Source of the DNA: an uncultured Lachnospiraceae bacterium
GTDB taxonomy: Bacteria > Bacillota > Clostridia > Lachnospirales > Lachnospiraceae
Length of the DNA stretch: 12,461 nucleotides
Direction: 5' to 3'
Assembly: GCA_910586605.1 (NCBI GenBank)
Contig: CAJUJR010000083.1
Location: forward strand, 1 to 12,461
The position numbers were made by a program, and so were the translations under genes. The notes beneath the pieces were generated by a model. The model worked only from the letters and a program-made list of their open reading frames with translations. It ran no database searches and was not told the DNA's origin. Positions 1-7,173 of this stretch are shown here, piece after piece. Positions within the stretch are counted from its first letter, which is position 1. Each line of letters opens with the position of its first letter.

Positions 1-21
1 CTACAGAAAATTTGAAATTCT

Positions 22-49
22 GCTTTCTCATGCTGCACATAATGAAAGC
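22..49 (-). terminator. Possible weak hairpin downstream of dnaE
   Basis: GCTTTCTCAT (22-31) and ATGAAAGC (42-49) form an 8-bp stem with a two-base bulge around a ten-base loop. On the minus strand it is followed by an A/T-rich stretch (AGAATTTCAAATTTTC) but not by a clean run of T. It could end the dnaE transcript, but the next gene lies outside the window and the signal is weak. Confidence 0.25.
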
Positions 50-57
50 GCTTCACA

Positions 58-115
58 GGGGAAGATATTTTTTATTTCCTTAAATTTGGCTACGATTGGC
101 TGCGAATAGTAACGA
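58..115 (-). repeat. Interspersed repeat, left copy (inverted partner at 12408-12461)
   Basis: The block at 58-76 and the core at 88-115 match the reverse complement of the last 54 bases of the window. The 28-base core differs at one position (base 103), and the 19-base GGGGAAGA/T-rich arm also differs at one. The linker between arm and core differs in length (11 versus 7 bases) and sequence. On the minus strand the core reads TCGTTACTATTC and then a GCAGCC/GTAGCC stretch. GTTAC near one end can pair with GTAGC near the other, using one G-U pair. It begins four bases after the dnaE stop. The similarity is seen directly; that this is a dispersed genomic family is inferred. Confidence 0.75.
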
Positions 116-119
116 TATA

Positions 120-3100
120 CTAGATGGACAGCTCTTTAATCGCTGCTGCATCCTTCCCAAGGTAAGAAAGGACGCCCTGGCCCATTAGCTTTCTTGCATC
201 AACGCTTTTCCCTGTGGAAAGCCGTTTCACCTGTTTTTCCTTTTCCGCGTAAATGCACACATGGTCTTTCCCGTCATAAGGAAGCATTGCCTGATAGAGC
301 TTCTCTTCCCCATTTTCAAATGCAGCAATATCTTTAAATCGAATCCAGAGTTCGCAAGGGACTTTATCAAATGGGATAATATTCTGGCAGATTACTTTAC
401 TGCCTCTGTCATCCTCCATTTTTGCTTTCCCTTTTATGAAAAGCTTGCTATCGGTATTTAACAATTCCTTATTCCTCTCATAATCCCTTGGGAATACAAC
501 AACTTCCGTTGTCCCATATAAATCCTCTAACTTTAGGATCGCCATTACTGAATTTGTCCTTGTTGTCCTGACTACTTTATCAACCAGCATACCGCCAATC
601 ACAACAGTTTCACCATCCTGTACTTCAGCCGCCATCGGCTGTTCCCCATCTTCATCCGCCAGAAAATCCTTTGAAGTCCTGGTACAGTTTTTATTCATTA
701 ACCCAAGGTATTCTTCTAAGGGGTGCCCGCTAACATATATCCCCAGCATCTCTTTTTCATACGCCAAGTACTCTTCCTTTTCAAACTCCCCGACATCCGG
801 ATACGTTATCTGGTTTGCCTTGGTGAGTTCTTCATCCCCCATATCAAACAGCGACAATTGCCCTTCCATGCTGTCCTTTTTCTCACGGGCAATATTATCA
901 AGCATTATCTGGTAAACTTGCAATTTCTGCTTCCTGGTACCTTCTAAGCAGTCAAACGCCCCCGACTTTATGAAATTTTCAATTGTATGCTTATTTACTT
1001 CTTTCGTAGAAAGACGCTCCATAAAATCTTCCATAGAGGTAAAAAGGCCATTCTTTTCCCTTTCTTGCACAATCGCTTCAATCACAGTTGTGCCAATCCC
1101 CTTTATTGCAGACATGCCAAAACGAATTTTTCCATTGGATACTGAAAATTCTGAAAAACCTTCATTAATGTCTGGCCCAAGTATTTCAATATCCATCTGC
1201 CGGCATGTCATTGCATATTCCAAAACCTTGCTGTTATGGTCTTTTACAGAAGTCATTAATGCGGCCATAAACTCCAATGGATAATAATATTTCAGCCACG
1301 CCGTCTGATATGCTACAACCGCATAAGCAGCCGCATGGGATTTATTAAAAGCATATTTTGCAAACTCTGTCATATCATCATAAATCTTGTTGGCAACCTC
1401 TTCTGGAATCCCATTTGCAACGCATCCCTTTACCCCCTCTTCTTCATTACCATAGACAAAATTCTGGCGCTCTGCTGCCATAACAGAAGCTTTTTTCTTT
1501 GCCATTGCCCTCCGTACCAAGTCGCTCCGGCCAAAACTATATCCTGCAAGGTTCCGGACAATCTGCATTACCTGCTCCTGATAGACAATACATCCGTAAG
1601 TCGGCTCCAAAATCGGCTCTAATTGCGGGCAGCCATAGGTAACATTATCCCTGTTAGACTTCCCCGCTATATATTGCGGGATATAATCCATCGGCCCTGG
1701 ACGGTATAGGGAAATCCCTGCAATGATATCTTCCATATTCTGCGGCTTTAATTCTTTCATAAAACGCTTCATCCCACCGCTTTCTAACTGGAACACCCCT
1801 TCTGTACGGCCAGAAGAAATCATATCAAAAACATTTTTGTCTTCAAAATCAATCTTCATCATCCTTTCGTCGATGTTCATCGTGGCGTCATCAAAAATCC
1901 CAGCAAGGCGCGCCGCATCTTGTATTACGGTCAATGTCCGGAGCCCCAAAAAATCCATTTTTAAAAGCCCAAGTTCTTCCAGTGTCGTCATGGTAAACTG
2001 CGTTGTCACCGTCCCGTCAGCCGCCTTGGAAAGCGGGATATACTCATCTACCGGTTTTGGGCTGATTAAAACTCCAGCGGCATGGATAGAAATATGCCTT
2101 GGAAGCCCCTCAAGACGCCTGGACATGTCAATCAGCCCTTTTGCCTGCTCATCTGTATCATAGACTGCCTTTAGTTCCGGATTCCTGTTTAACGCCTTAT
2201 CAATCGTAATGCCTAGTTCTGTTGGGACTGCCTTTGCAATCGTATCTACATAATTATATGGGAAATCCAGTACACGGCCAACATCCCGGATCGCATTCCT
2301 TGCCGCCATAGTACCAAATGTAACAATCTGCACTACATGGTCTTCTCCATATTTCTGTACCACATAATCAATTACTTCAGGACGGCGCTCATAGCAAAAA
2401 TCAATGTCAATATCAGGCATTGTGACACGCTCAGGATTCAGGAAACGCTCAAACAAAAGATTATAGCGGATTGGGTCAATATTGGTAATGCCAAGCGTGT
2501 ATGATACGATACTTCCCGCCGCCGAACCACGCCCTGGCCCAACACTGATATTACGTTCCCTTGCAAACCGGATAAAATCCCATACAATTAGGAAATAATC
2601 CACAAATCCCATTTTACAGATTACTTCTAATTCCTGCGCCAGCCTTTTTACATGGCGGGAGGCGTTCTTCCCATAACACCTTACAAGCCCCTCTTTACAT
2701 AGTTTTTTTAGGTATTCCCAGGAAGTATACCCTTCCGGCACATCAAAATGTGGCAGCTTATATTCCCCAAATGTGATTTCCACCTGGCACCGCCTGGCAA
2801 TTTTTTCTGTATTTTCGACCGCCTGCTGCGCGTAAGGGAATAATGCCGCCATTTCTTCTGGTGATTTCAAGTAAAACTGGCCTCCTTCGTACCGCATACG
2901 GTCTTCATCCTTTACCAATTTTTTTGTCTGGATGCAGAGAAGGATATCATGCGGCTCTGCATCACTATCCATTATATAATGTACGTCATTTGTTGCAACC
3001 AGCCCCAAACCTGTTTCCTGAGCCATCCGAAGCAGCCCCTGGTTCACCGTTTTCTGCTCGGCAATCCCATGGTCCTGTAATTCCAAGAAAAAATTACCTT

Positions 3101-3602
3101 GTCCAAATATAGAAGAAAGACGGAGCGCCTCCTGCTTCGCCTGTTCATAAAGCCCCCTTCTAAGGTTGGCTGCAACAACGCCTGCAAGGCAGGCGCTTAA
3201 TGCAATAATCCCCTCATGGTACTTTTCCAATACCTCGTAATCAACACGCGGTTTATAATAAAACCCTTCTGTAAAGCCAATTGATACGATTTTTATCAAG
3301 TTTGCATATCCTTGGTTATTCTCCGCCAAAAGCACGAGATGGTTATACCTCTCTTCCCCTTTGGAAACCTCCCTGTCAAAACGGGAACCAGGAGCCACAT
3401 ATATCTCGCATCCAATCACAGGATGAACGCCCGCTTCCTTTGCCGCACGGTAAAAATCAATGACGCCGTACATGTTCCCATGGTCTGTAATTGCAATATG
3501 CCCCATCCCCAATTCTTTTGCACGGCAGACCAGCTCTTTCATTTTGCAGGAACCATCCAACAGAGAATACTCCGTATGCACATGTAAATGGGCAAATTCC
3601 AT
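120..3602 (-). CDS. dnaE: DNA polymerase III subunit alpha (DnaE)
   Basis: Replicative C-family DNA polymerase subunit, 1160 aa, the usual DnaE length. It runs as PHP domain (about 1-270), polymerase palm/fingers, helix-hairpin-helix near 835-870, and a C-terminal OB fold (about 1000-1074). The PHP metal-ligand pattern looks complete: H7, H9, D16, H41, E66, H88, C138, D206, H208. Catalytic aspartates are D399 and D401 in MPDIDIDF and D550 in KMDFLGLRTL. The ATG start has an AAGGGGG Shine-Dalgarno sequence a few bases upstream. In Firmicutes DnaE usually works beside PolC, extending primers or sharing synthesis; that division of labour is family knowledge. An intrinsic terminator separates it from the upstream HPr gene and I see no convincing promoter in the 3603-3684 leader, so it may depend on read-through or a weak promoter. 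Confidence 0.99.
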   Translation of the reverse strand: MEFAHLHVHTEYSLLDGSCKMKELVCRAKELGMGHIAITDHGNMYGVIDFYRAAKEAGVHPVIGCEIYVAPGSRFDREVSKGEERYNHLVLLAENNQGYANLIKIVSIGFTEGFYYKPRVDYEVLEKYHEGIIALSACLAGVVAANLRRGLYEQAKQEALRLSSIFGQGNFFLELQDHGIAEQKTVNQGLLRMAQETGLGLVATNDVHYIMDSDAEPHDILLCIQTKKLVKDEDRMRYEGGQFYLKSPEEMAALFPYAQQAVENTEKIARRCQVEITFGEYKLPHFDVPEGYTSWEYLKKLCKEGLVRCYGKNASRHVKRLAQELEVICKMGFVDYFLIVWDFIRFARERNISVGPGRGSAAGSIVSYTLGITNIDPIRYNLLFERFLNPERVTMPDIDIDFCYERRPEVIDYVVQKYGEDHVVQIVTFGTMAARNAIRDVGRVLDFPYNYVDTIAKAVPTELGITIDKALNRNPELKAVYDTDEQAKGLIDMSRRLEGLPRHISIHAAGVLISPKPVDEYIPLSKAADGTVTTQFTMTTLEELGLLKMDFLGLRTLTVIQDAARLAGIFDDATMNIDERMMKIDFEDKNVFDMISSGRTEGVFQLESGGMKRFMKELKPQNMEDIIAGISLYRPGPMDYIPQYIAGKSNRDNVTYGCPQLEPILEPTYGCIVYQEQVMQIVRNLAGYSFGRSDLVRRAMAKKKASVMAAERQNFVYGNEEEGVKGCVANGIPEEVANKIYDDMTEFAKYAFNKSHAAAYAVVAYQTAWLKYYYPLEFMAALMTSVKDHNSKVLEYAMTCRQMDIEILGPDINEGFSEFSVSNGKIRFGMSAIKGIGTTVIEAIVQEREKNGLFTSMEDFMERLSTKEVNKHTIENFIKSGAFDCLEGTRKQKLQVYQIMLDNIAREKKDSMEGQLSLFDMGDEELTKANQITYPDVGEFEKEEYLAYEKEMLGIYVSGHPLEEYLGLMNKNCTRTSKDFLADEDGEQPMAAEVQDGETVVIGGMLVDKVVRTTRTNSVMAILKLEDLYGTTEVVVFPRDYERNKELLNTDSKLFIKGKAKMEDDRGSKVICQNIIPFDKVPCELWIRFKDIAAFENGEEKLYQAMLPYDGKDHVCIYAEKEKQVKRLSTGKSVDARKLMGQGVLSYLGKDAAAIKELSI

Positions 3603-3621
3603 ACTTTCCCCCTTTTTCTAT

Positions 3622-3661
3622 ACGCATCGTCTGCACCCATACGCTTATGCGCATCGCTGCA
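3622..3661. repeat. Imperfect direct repeat in dnaE leader
   Basis: ACGCATCGTCTGCA (3622-3635) recurs as GCGCATCGCTGCA (3649-3661), differing by one substitution and one deletion. It lies between the terminator after the HPr gene and the dnaE start. No function is evident. Confidence 0.4.
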
Positions 3662-3684
3662 TTACAACACGCCCTAACCTACAA

Positions 3685-3721
3685 AGAAGGGGCCTGCACA
3701 AACCATGCAGAAGCCCCTTCT
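3685..3721 (-). terminator. Rho-independent terminator after the HPr gene
   Basis: AGAAGGGGC (3685-3693) pairs perfectly with GCCCCTTCT (3713-3721). The stem continues as CTGCA (3694-3698) with TGCAG (3706-3710) past an AA bulge, leaving a seven-base loop. On the minus strand it starts 12 bases after the HPr stop codon and is followed by a short T-rich stretch (TTTGTAGGTT). It likely ends the murB-rapZ-whiA-HPr transcript, perhaps partially because the T tract is modest. Confidence 0.85.
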
Positions 3722-3733
3722 AAACAATATGTT

Positions 3734-3994
3734 TTATGCCTTTACGGCGCTTAAAAATTTCTCAATATCTGCCATAGCATTTGACTCGTCGTCCCCGTCT
3801 GCAGAAACAACTACTTCTTCTCCTGCATCCAGCCCCAATGCCATCATTCCCATTATACTTTTTGCATTTACCTTCTTATTGCCACATTCAACATAAATAC
3901 TGCTGTCAAACTGACTTGCCACTTGTACAAGAACTGCAACCGGTCTAGCCTCTAATCCATTTTTAATCTGGATTCTGATTTTTTTTGTGATCAT
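3734..3994 (-). CDS. HPr-family protein, Crh-like (Glu15, Ser46)
   Basis: HPr-fold protein of 86 aa, the normal HPr/Crh length. The site that holds the phosphorylated histidine in PTS HPr (GLHARPA) reads GLEARPV, with Glu at residue 15 (codon GAG, 3950-3952). Ser46, the HPr kinase target, is kept in the KSIMGMM motif (codon AGT, 3857-3859). It should therefore be unable to relay phosphate from enzyme I to sugar permeases but could still be phosphorylated on Ser46. B. subtilis Crh has the same logic (Gln15, Ser46) and is encoded right after whiA, as here. The inferred role is regulatory, in carbon catabolite control or metabolic signalling. The start has a strong AAGGAGG site eight bases upstream that overlaps the whiA stop; the gap to whiA is 15 bases. 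Family assignment is firm, the Crh-like role is inferred. Confidence 0.95.
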   Translation of the reverse strand: MITKKIRIQIKNGLEARPVAVLVQVASQFDSSIYVECGNKKVNAKSIMGMMALGLDAGEEVVVSADGDDESNAMADIEKFLSAVKA

Positions 3995-4009
3995 CGTTAA
4001 ATCCTCCTT

Positions 4010-4972
4010 CTAAGAAATATCACCATTCTTTTCCCGTAACTGTTCAACAATCCTGCTGATTTTCCGCAAACGGTGGTTCACTCCTGACTTGCCGATTGGC
4101 ACGGTAAGCATCTTCCCTAACTCCTGCAGGGAACTGTCCGGATAATCCAACCTAAGCTCTGCCACTTCGCGAAGCCCGTCTGCTAACTGGCTAAACCCCA
4201 TTTTACATTGCAAATACCTGATATCTTCAATCTGCCTTGCAGCAGCCGTAACTGTTTTACTAATATTGGCTGTCTCACAATTTACCTGCCGGTTCACTGA
4301 ATTACGGACTTCTTTTACAATCCGTACATTTTCCAGTTCCATTAAGGCAATATGTGCTTCTATTACATTAAGGAAATCCACAATCTGCGAACCTTCCTTA
4401 ATATAAAGGACATGATACTTTTTGCGCTCTACGATCTTGGCCTCCATCCCAAAATCTGCCATCAGCTCTTTTAACTGAAGGGCATATTGCCCTGACAGAA
4501 CGGCAATCTCCAGATGATAGGCCTTTTCCGGGTTCGTCACAGAACCCGCCACTAAAAAACTTCCTCTTAAGTACGCCCTCTTGCAACAGGTGTTTTGCAC
4601 TAACCTCTGATGGATTTTCTGGAAATCTCCCCACAAACTTCCATCCTCATCCATTATTTTAAGTGCCTTAAGAACGAGTATTACATCCTGATGTCTCTTC
4701 ACTATTAGAGAAAAACTTACGCCAGAAGACCGAATATTGTGATTATGAACCGCAACTTCAATCTGTACTTGAAATGTTTTCTTTAATAAGATATAAGATT
4801 TTTGTGCAACTGTCAAGTTCTCTGTATCAATTTGTAAATAGTTTTTCTTACATCTGTCGCACTTTATCTTGCCACATAAAATAAAGATTGCTGCAAACTC
4901 AGCAATGCAGCAATGCCTCCCCTTGCTCTCCTGCTGCACCAGCTCTTCTTTTACCCTGCTCGAAAATGACAT
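4010..4972 (-). CDS. whiA: DNA-binding protein WhiA
   Basis: WhiA of 320 aa, typical length. The N-terminal half is the degenerate LAGLIDADG homing-endonuclease-like fold; the segment AYLRGSFLVAGS (133-144) is the recognisable core and lacks catalytic acids. The C-terminal helix-turn-helix spans roughly 255-312, with KSGVNHRLRKI (295-305) as the conserved end. In Streptomyces WhiA controls sporulation division genes; in Bacillus it influences division and chromosome segregation. An extra cysteine group is present in the N-terminal region (C21, C22, C33, C38, C41). The ATG has an AGAGGGGGA site just upstream, 19 bases after the rapZ stop, and HPr follows after 15 bases, so co-translation in one operon is likely. 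Confidence 0.98.
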   Translation of the reverse strand: MSFSSRVKEELVQQESKGRHCCIAEFAAIFILCGKIKCDRCKKNYLQIDTENLTVAQKSYILLKKTFQVQIEVAVHNHNIRSSGVSFSLIVKRHQDVILVLKALKIMDEDGSLWGDFQKIHQRLVQNTCCKRAYLRGSFLVAGSVTNPEKAYHLEIAVLSGQYALQLKELMADFGMEAKIVERKKYHVLYIKEGSQIVDFLNVIEAHIALMELENVRIVKEVRNSVNRQVNCETANISKTVTAAARQIEDIRYLQCKMGFSQLADGLREVAELRLDYPDSSLQELGKMLTVPIGKSGVNHRLRKISRIVEQLREKNGDIS

Positions 4973-4991
4973 AGTTCCCCCTCTTGTATTT

Positions 4992-5849
4992 TCATTTTCC
5001 GATATCCCTGTGTTCTGCCTTTAAACCATATGGCAGTTCCTGCATCTTTCCTGCCAGGGCATTGGCAATCGTTACAGAACGGTGTTTTCCACCAGTGCAG
5101 CCAATGCTGATGACAATTTGGTTTTTCCCCTCCAGAATATAATTAGGAATCAAAAATTTTATCATATCATAAAGCTGGTTTAAAAAAATCATTGCCTGCC
5201 CGGAAGTCATCACATAGTTGTAAACTTCCTTATCATTGCCCGTTAAATGCTTTAACTCAGGTATATAATAAGGGTTTGGCAGGAAACGGACGTCAAACAC
5301 CAAATCAGAATCTGCCGGAATCCCATATTTAAACCCAAAAGATAAAACGGTTACAAAAAAGCTCCTGTATTCCCCAGTATCTAGAAAAATTTTATCTATC
5401 TCCTGTTTTAAATCACGGATTAACATATGGCTTGTATCCAAGATATAATCTGCCAGTTCCTTAATTGGCGCCAGTTCTTTGCGTTCCGCCTCAATTGCCT
5501 TGTCCACGCGCCCCTGCAAGGCGAGGGGATGGTTTCTCCGCGTTTCCTTATACCGCTTTACCAATACGCTGCTGTCTGCGTCCAAAAACAGGATTTCATA
5601 ACGGTAACCGGCTTCCTTCATCGCCTCCAGCATATCACCAAGCTCCGATAATCCCTGTAGGTTGCGGATATCAATGCCTAATACTACCTTGTCAATCGAC
5701 TTATATTCCCCAATAAATACCTTTGTCAGCTTTGGAACCAAACGCACCGGGAGGTTATCAATGCAAAAATATCCCATATCCTCCAGCATCTTTAAGACAG
5801 AACTTCTCCCCGCCCCTGACATCCCTGTCACTATCACAAAACGAATCAT
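4992..5849 (-). CDS. rapZ: RapZ/YvcJ-family nucleotide-binding protein
   Basis: P-loop protein of 285 aa from the chosen start, matching the usual RapZ length. The N-terminal Walker A segment reads GMSGAGRSS (9-17), where the family normally has Lys at residue 15; the codon is AGA (5805-5807). Next comes LEDMGYFCIDNLP, and the C-terminal domain has DVRFLPNPYYIPEL and GCTGGKHRSV (about 250-259), both hallmarks of the family. E. coli RapZ is an RNA-binding adaptor controlling glmS; B. subtilis YvcJ hydrolyses nucleotides and affects competence. Which role applies here is unknown. The frame stays open upstream to an ATG at 5981 inside murB, but conserved sequence begins only at MIRFVIVTG and GGGCGG lies about seven bases before that ATG, so I use 5849. 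Confidence 0.97.
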   Translation of the reverse strand: MIRFVIVTGMSGAGRSSVLKMLEDMGYFCIDNLPVRLVPKLTKVFIGEYKSIDKVVLGIDIRNLQGLSELGDMLEAMKEAGYRYEILFLDADSSVLVKRYKETRRNHPLALQGRVDKAIEAERKELAPIKELADYILDTSHMLIRDLKQEIDKIFLDTGEYRSFFVTVLSFGFKYGIPADSDLVFDVRFLPNPYYIPELKHLTGNDKEVYNYVMTSGQAMIFLNQLYDMIKFLIPNYILEGKNQIVISIGCTGGKHRSVTIANALAGKMQELPYGLKAEHRDIGK

Positions 5850-5901
5850 CTCTAACACCGCCCTTCTTCTGCCGTACTGCTGCTTTGCCAAACCTACCTC
5901 T

Positions 5902-5948
5902 GCCAGGCACTGCACAGCATTACTTCTGTCCCCAGCCAAGCATTGCAC
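5902..5948. repeat. Imperfect direct repeat in murB-rapZ spacer
   Basis: GCCAGGCACTGCAC (5902-5915) and GCCAAGCATTGCAC (5935-5948) are two 14-base copies with two differences, 33 bases apart. The 98-base spacer between the murB stop and the chosen rapZ start is otherwise featureless. Read in the rapZ frame the copies give VQCLA twice, the only patterned part of the rejected N-terminal extension. Confidence 0.4.
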
Positions 5949-6946
5949 TATTCCACGAACTTTACCTCTGTTTCCAGCCATACGCCAAACTTTTCCTGGA
6001 CTGTCTTTTGCACATGTTCAATCACCTGTCTTGCCTCATCATATGTCCCATCGCCCACATTTACCACAAACCCACAATGCTTCTCTGAAACCATCACATC
6101 TCCAACCCGGAATCCCCGCAGCCCGGCGTCTTCAATCAATTTTCCCGCAAAATGGCCTTCCGGCCTTTTAAATGTGCTGCCTGCGCTCCCATACTGCAGC
6201 GGCTGCTTCTCTTTCCGCCGTGCATTAAGCTCCTGCATTTTGTGCACAATTTCCGATACCTCCCCTTCCCCAAAAGCAAAAAGCGCCCACAAGACAATAA
6301 GGGAATCTTTCTGGATCAGGCTGGTCCGGTAACCAAGCTCCAACTCATCTTTCTGGCAATAACGTCTTGTCCCATCTGGAAATAAAAGCATTGCCCCAAG
6401 AATCCTATCCTTGATTTCCCCGCCATACGCCCCGGCATTCATTGTTACTGCGCCCCCTAATGTGCCAGGAATCCCACTGGCAAATTCAAAACCAGTAAGG
6501 CCTTTTTTCCCTATCCTATTTGCCATACCAGAAAGCATAATCCCGCTTCCAGCAAACACAAATGTCTGCTGTGATAATTCACCATTGCTTTCCTGCTGCG
6601 GAAACTGCCCCCTCCTTTTATCTCCTGGCGGCATAAAGACAAGCGCATCCATTGCCACCTTTCCTTCTGTCTCTTCAATATCCCTGTTTGGCATATGCGT
6701 TGCAAGAACTACCCCATCATATCCTTTATCATATGCCAAAAGATTGCTTCCATTTCCAAAAATAAAATATGGCTGCTTTTCTTTCCGAATATAAGTAATT
6801 GCTTCCACAAAATCTTCTATATAAAGAGGACTTACAAAGTACTTCGCCTTCCCTCCAATACGAAACGTAGTATGCTTAGAAAGCAGCTCGTCACATGCTA
6901 CATTTTCTTTCCCCGCAATACGGCATAATTCTCTTACCTGGAACAA
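5948..6946 (-). CDS. murB: UDP-N-acetylenolpyruvoylglucosamine reductase (MurB)
   Basis: FAD-dependent reductase making UDP-N-acetylmuramate from its enolpyruvyl precursor in the cytoplasm, the second committed step of peptidoglycan synthesis. FAD-binding motifs are FIFGNGSNLL (61-70), SGIPGTLGGAV (157-167) and NAGAYGGEI (170-178), the type II form. YRTS (206-209), the catalytic serine S257 in GSAGSTFKRP, and E327 in LETEVKF are in place. At 332 aa it is about 30 residues longer than usual; the surplus lies near 90-128, a charged, Gln-rich stretch before FVFAGSGIML. The start is TTG (6944-6946) with AAGGAAGTG upstream. It is the first gene after the promoter at 7053-7081, and rapZ follows 98 bases after its stop. 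Confidence 0.97.
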   Translation of the reverse strand: MFQVRELCRIAGKENVACDELLSKHTTFRIGGKAKYFVSPLYIEDFVEAITYIRKEKQPYFIFGNGSNLLAYDKGYDGVVLATHMPNRDIEETEGKVAMDALVFMPPGDKRRGQFPQQESNGELSQQTFVFAGSGIMLSGMANRIGKKGLTGFEFASGIPGTLGGAVTMNAGAYGGEIKDRILGAMLLFPDGTRRYCQKDELELGYRTSLIQKDSLIVLWALFAFGEGEVSEIVHKMQELNARRKEKQPLQYGSAGSTFKRPEGHFAGKLIEDAGLRGFRVGDVMVSEKHCGFVVNVGDGTYDEARQVIEHVQKTVQEKFGVWLETEVKFVE

Positions 6947-6977
6947 CCTATCACTTCCTTTCCATATATCATATGCT

Positions 6978-7036
6978 ATTTTTTGCAGAAAACATGCAAA
7001 AAATTCTTAATGGACTGTTAAGTTCCTAAGGAAACT
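6978..7036 (-). promoter_or_regulatory. murB leader with three dyad elements
   Basis: Between the predicted transcription start (about 7046) and the murB TTG lie three inverted repeats. ATTTTTTGCA (6978-6987) and TGCAAAAAAT (6995-7004) are perfect 10-base arms with a seven-base loop. CTTAA (7006-7010) pairs with TTAAG (7018-7022). AGTTCCTAAGGAAACT (7021-7036) is a near-palindrome. They could be RNA structure affecting translation or stability, or a repressor site. No known riboswitch class is recognisable, and regulation is inferred only from the density of dyads. Confidence 0.4.
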
Positions 7037-7052
7037 ATCAAAAACTTTATCT

Positions 7053-7081
7053 ATCATATCACAGGAAGAATATGTTTTCAA
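7053..7081 (-). promoter_or_regulatory. Sigma-A-type promoter for the murB operon
   Basis: On the minus strand TTGAAA (7076-7081) and TATGAT (7053-7058) are separated by exactly 17 bases. This is a near-consensus vegetative promoter, about 107 bases upstream of the murB start. It is the best promoter in the window and likely drives murB-rapZ-whiA-HPr. Confidence 0.75.
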
Positions 7082-7088
7082 CAACCAA

Positions 7089-7172
7089 GGGGGTACCACA
7101 TGAAAGAATAAAAGATACAAGCTATGTTATTTTCTACATCTTGCACCTTTTATTCTTTCACGCAACACCCCC
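7089..7172. repeat. Long imperfect hairpin after the gene remnant
   Basis: Perfect 14-base arms TGAAAGAATAAAAG (7101-7114) and CTTTTATTCTTTCA (7147-7160) are flanked by GGGGGT (7089-7094) and ACCCCC (7167-7172). Inside, CAAG pairs with CTTG and ATGT with ACAT. The whole 84-base segment can fold into one long stem with small internal loops. On the minus strand it begins one base after the stop of the gene remnant and ends just before the murB -35 box. There is no proper T tract, so it may be a processed terminator, a small palindromic mobile element, or an insulator between units. Confidence 0.6.
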
Positions 7173-7173
7173 G

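Noticed and set aside
1723..2163. 146-aa plus-strand ORF inside dnaE
   Set aside because: Antisense shadow of a highly conserved gene, Ser-rich and without a ribosome binding site; the other plus-strand ORFs in dnaE, rapZ, murB and the lipoprotein gene are rejected for the same reason.
3457..3654. 65-aa minus-strand ORF over the dnaE start
   Set aside because: It overlaps the 5' end of dnaE in another frame and has low-complexity, non-protein-like composition.
5850..5981. 44-residue N-terminal extension of RapZ starting inside murB
   Set aside because: The family begins at MIRFVIVTG; the extension has no recognisable sequence, contains a short repeat, and would overlap murB by 34 bases.
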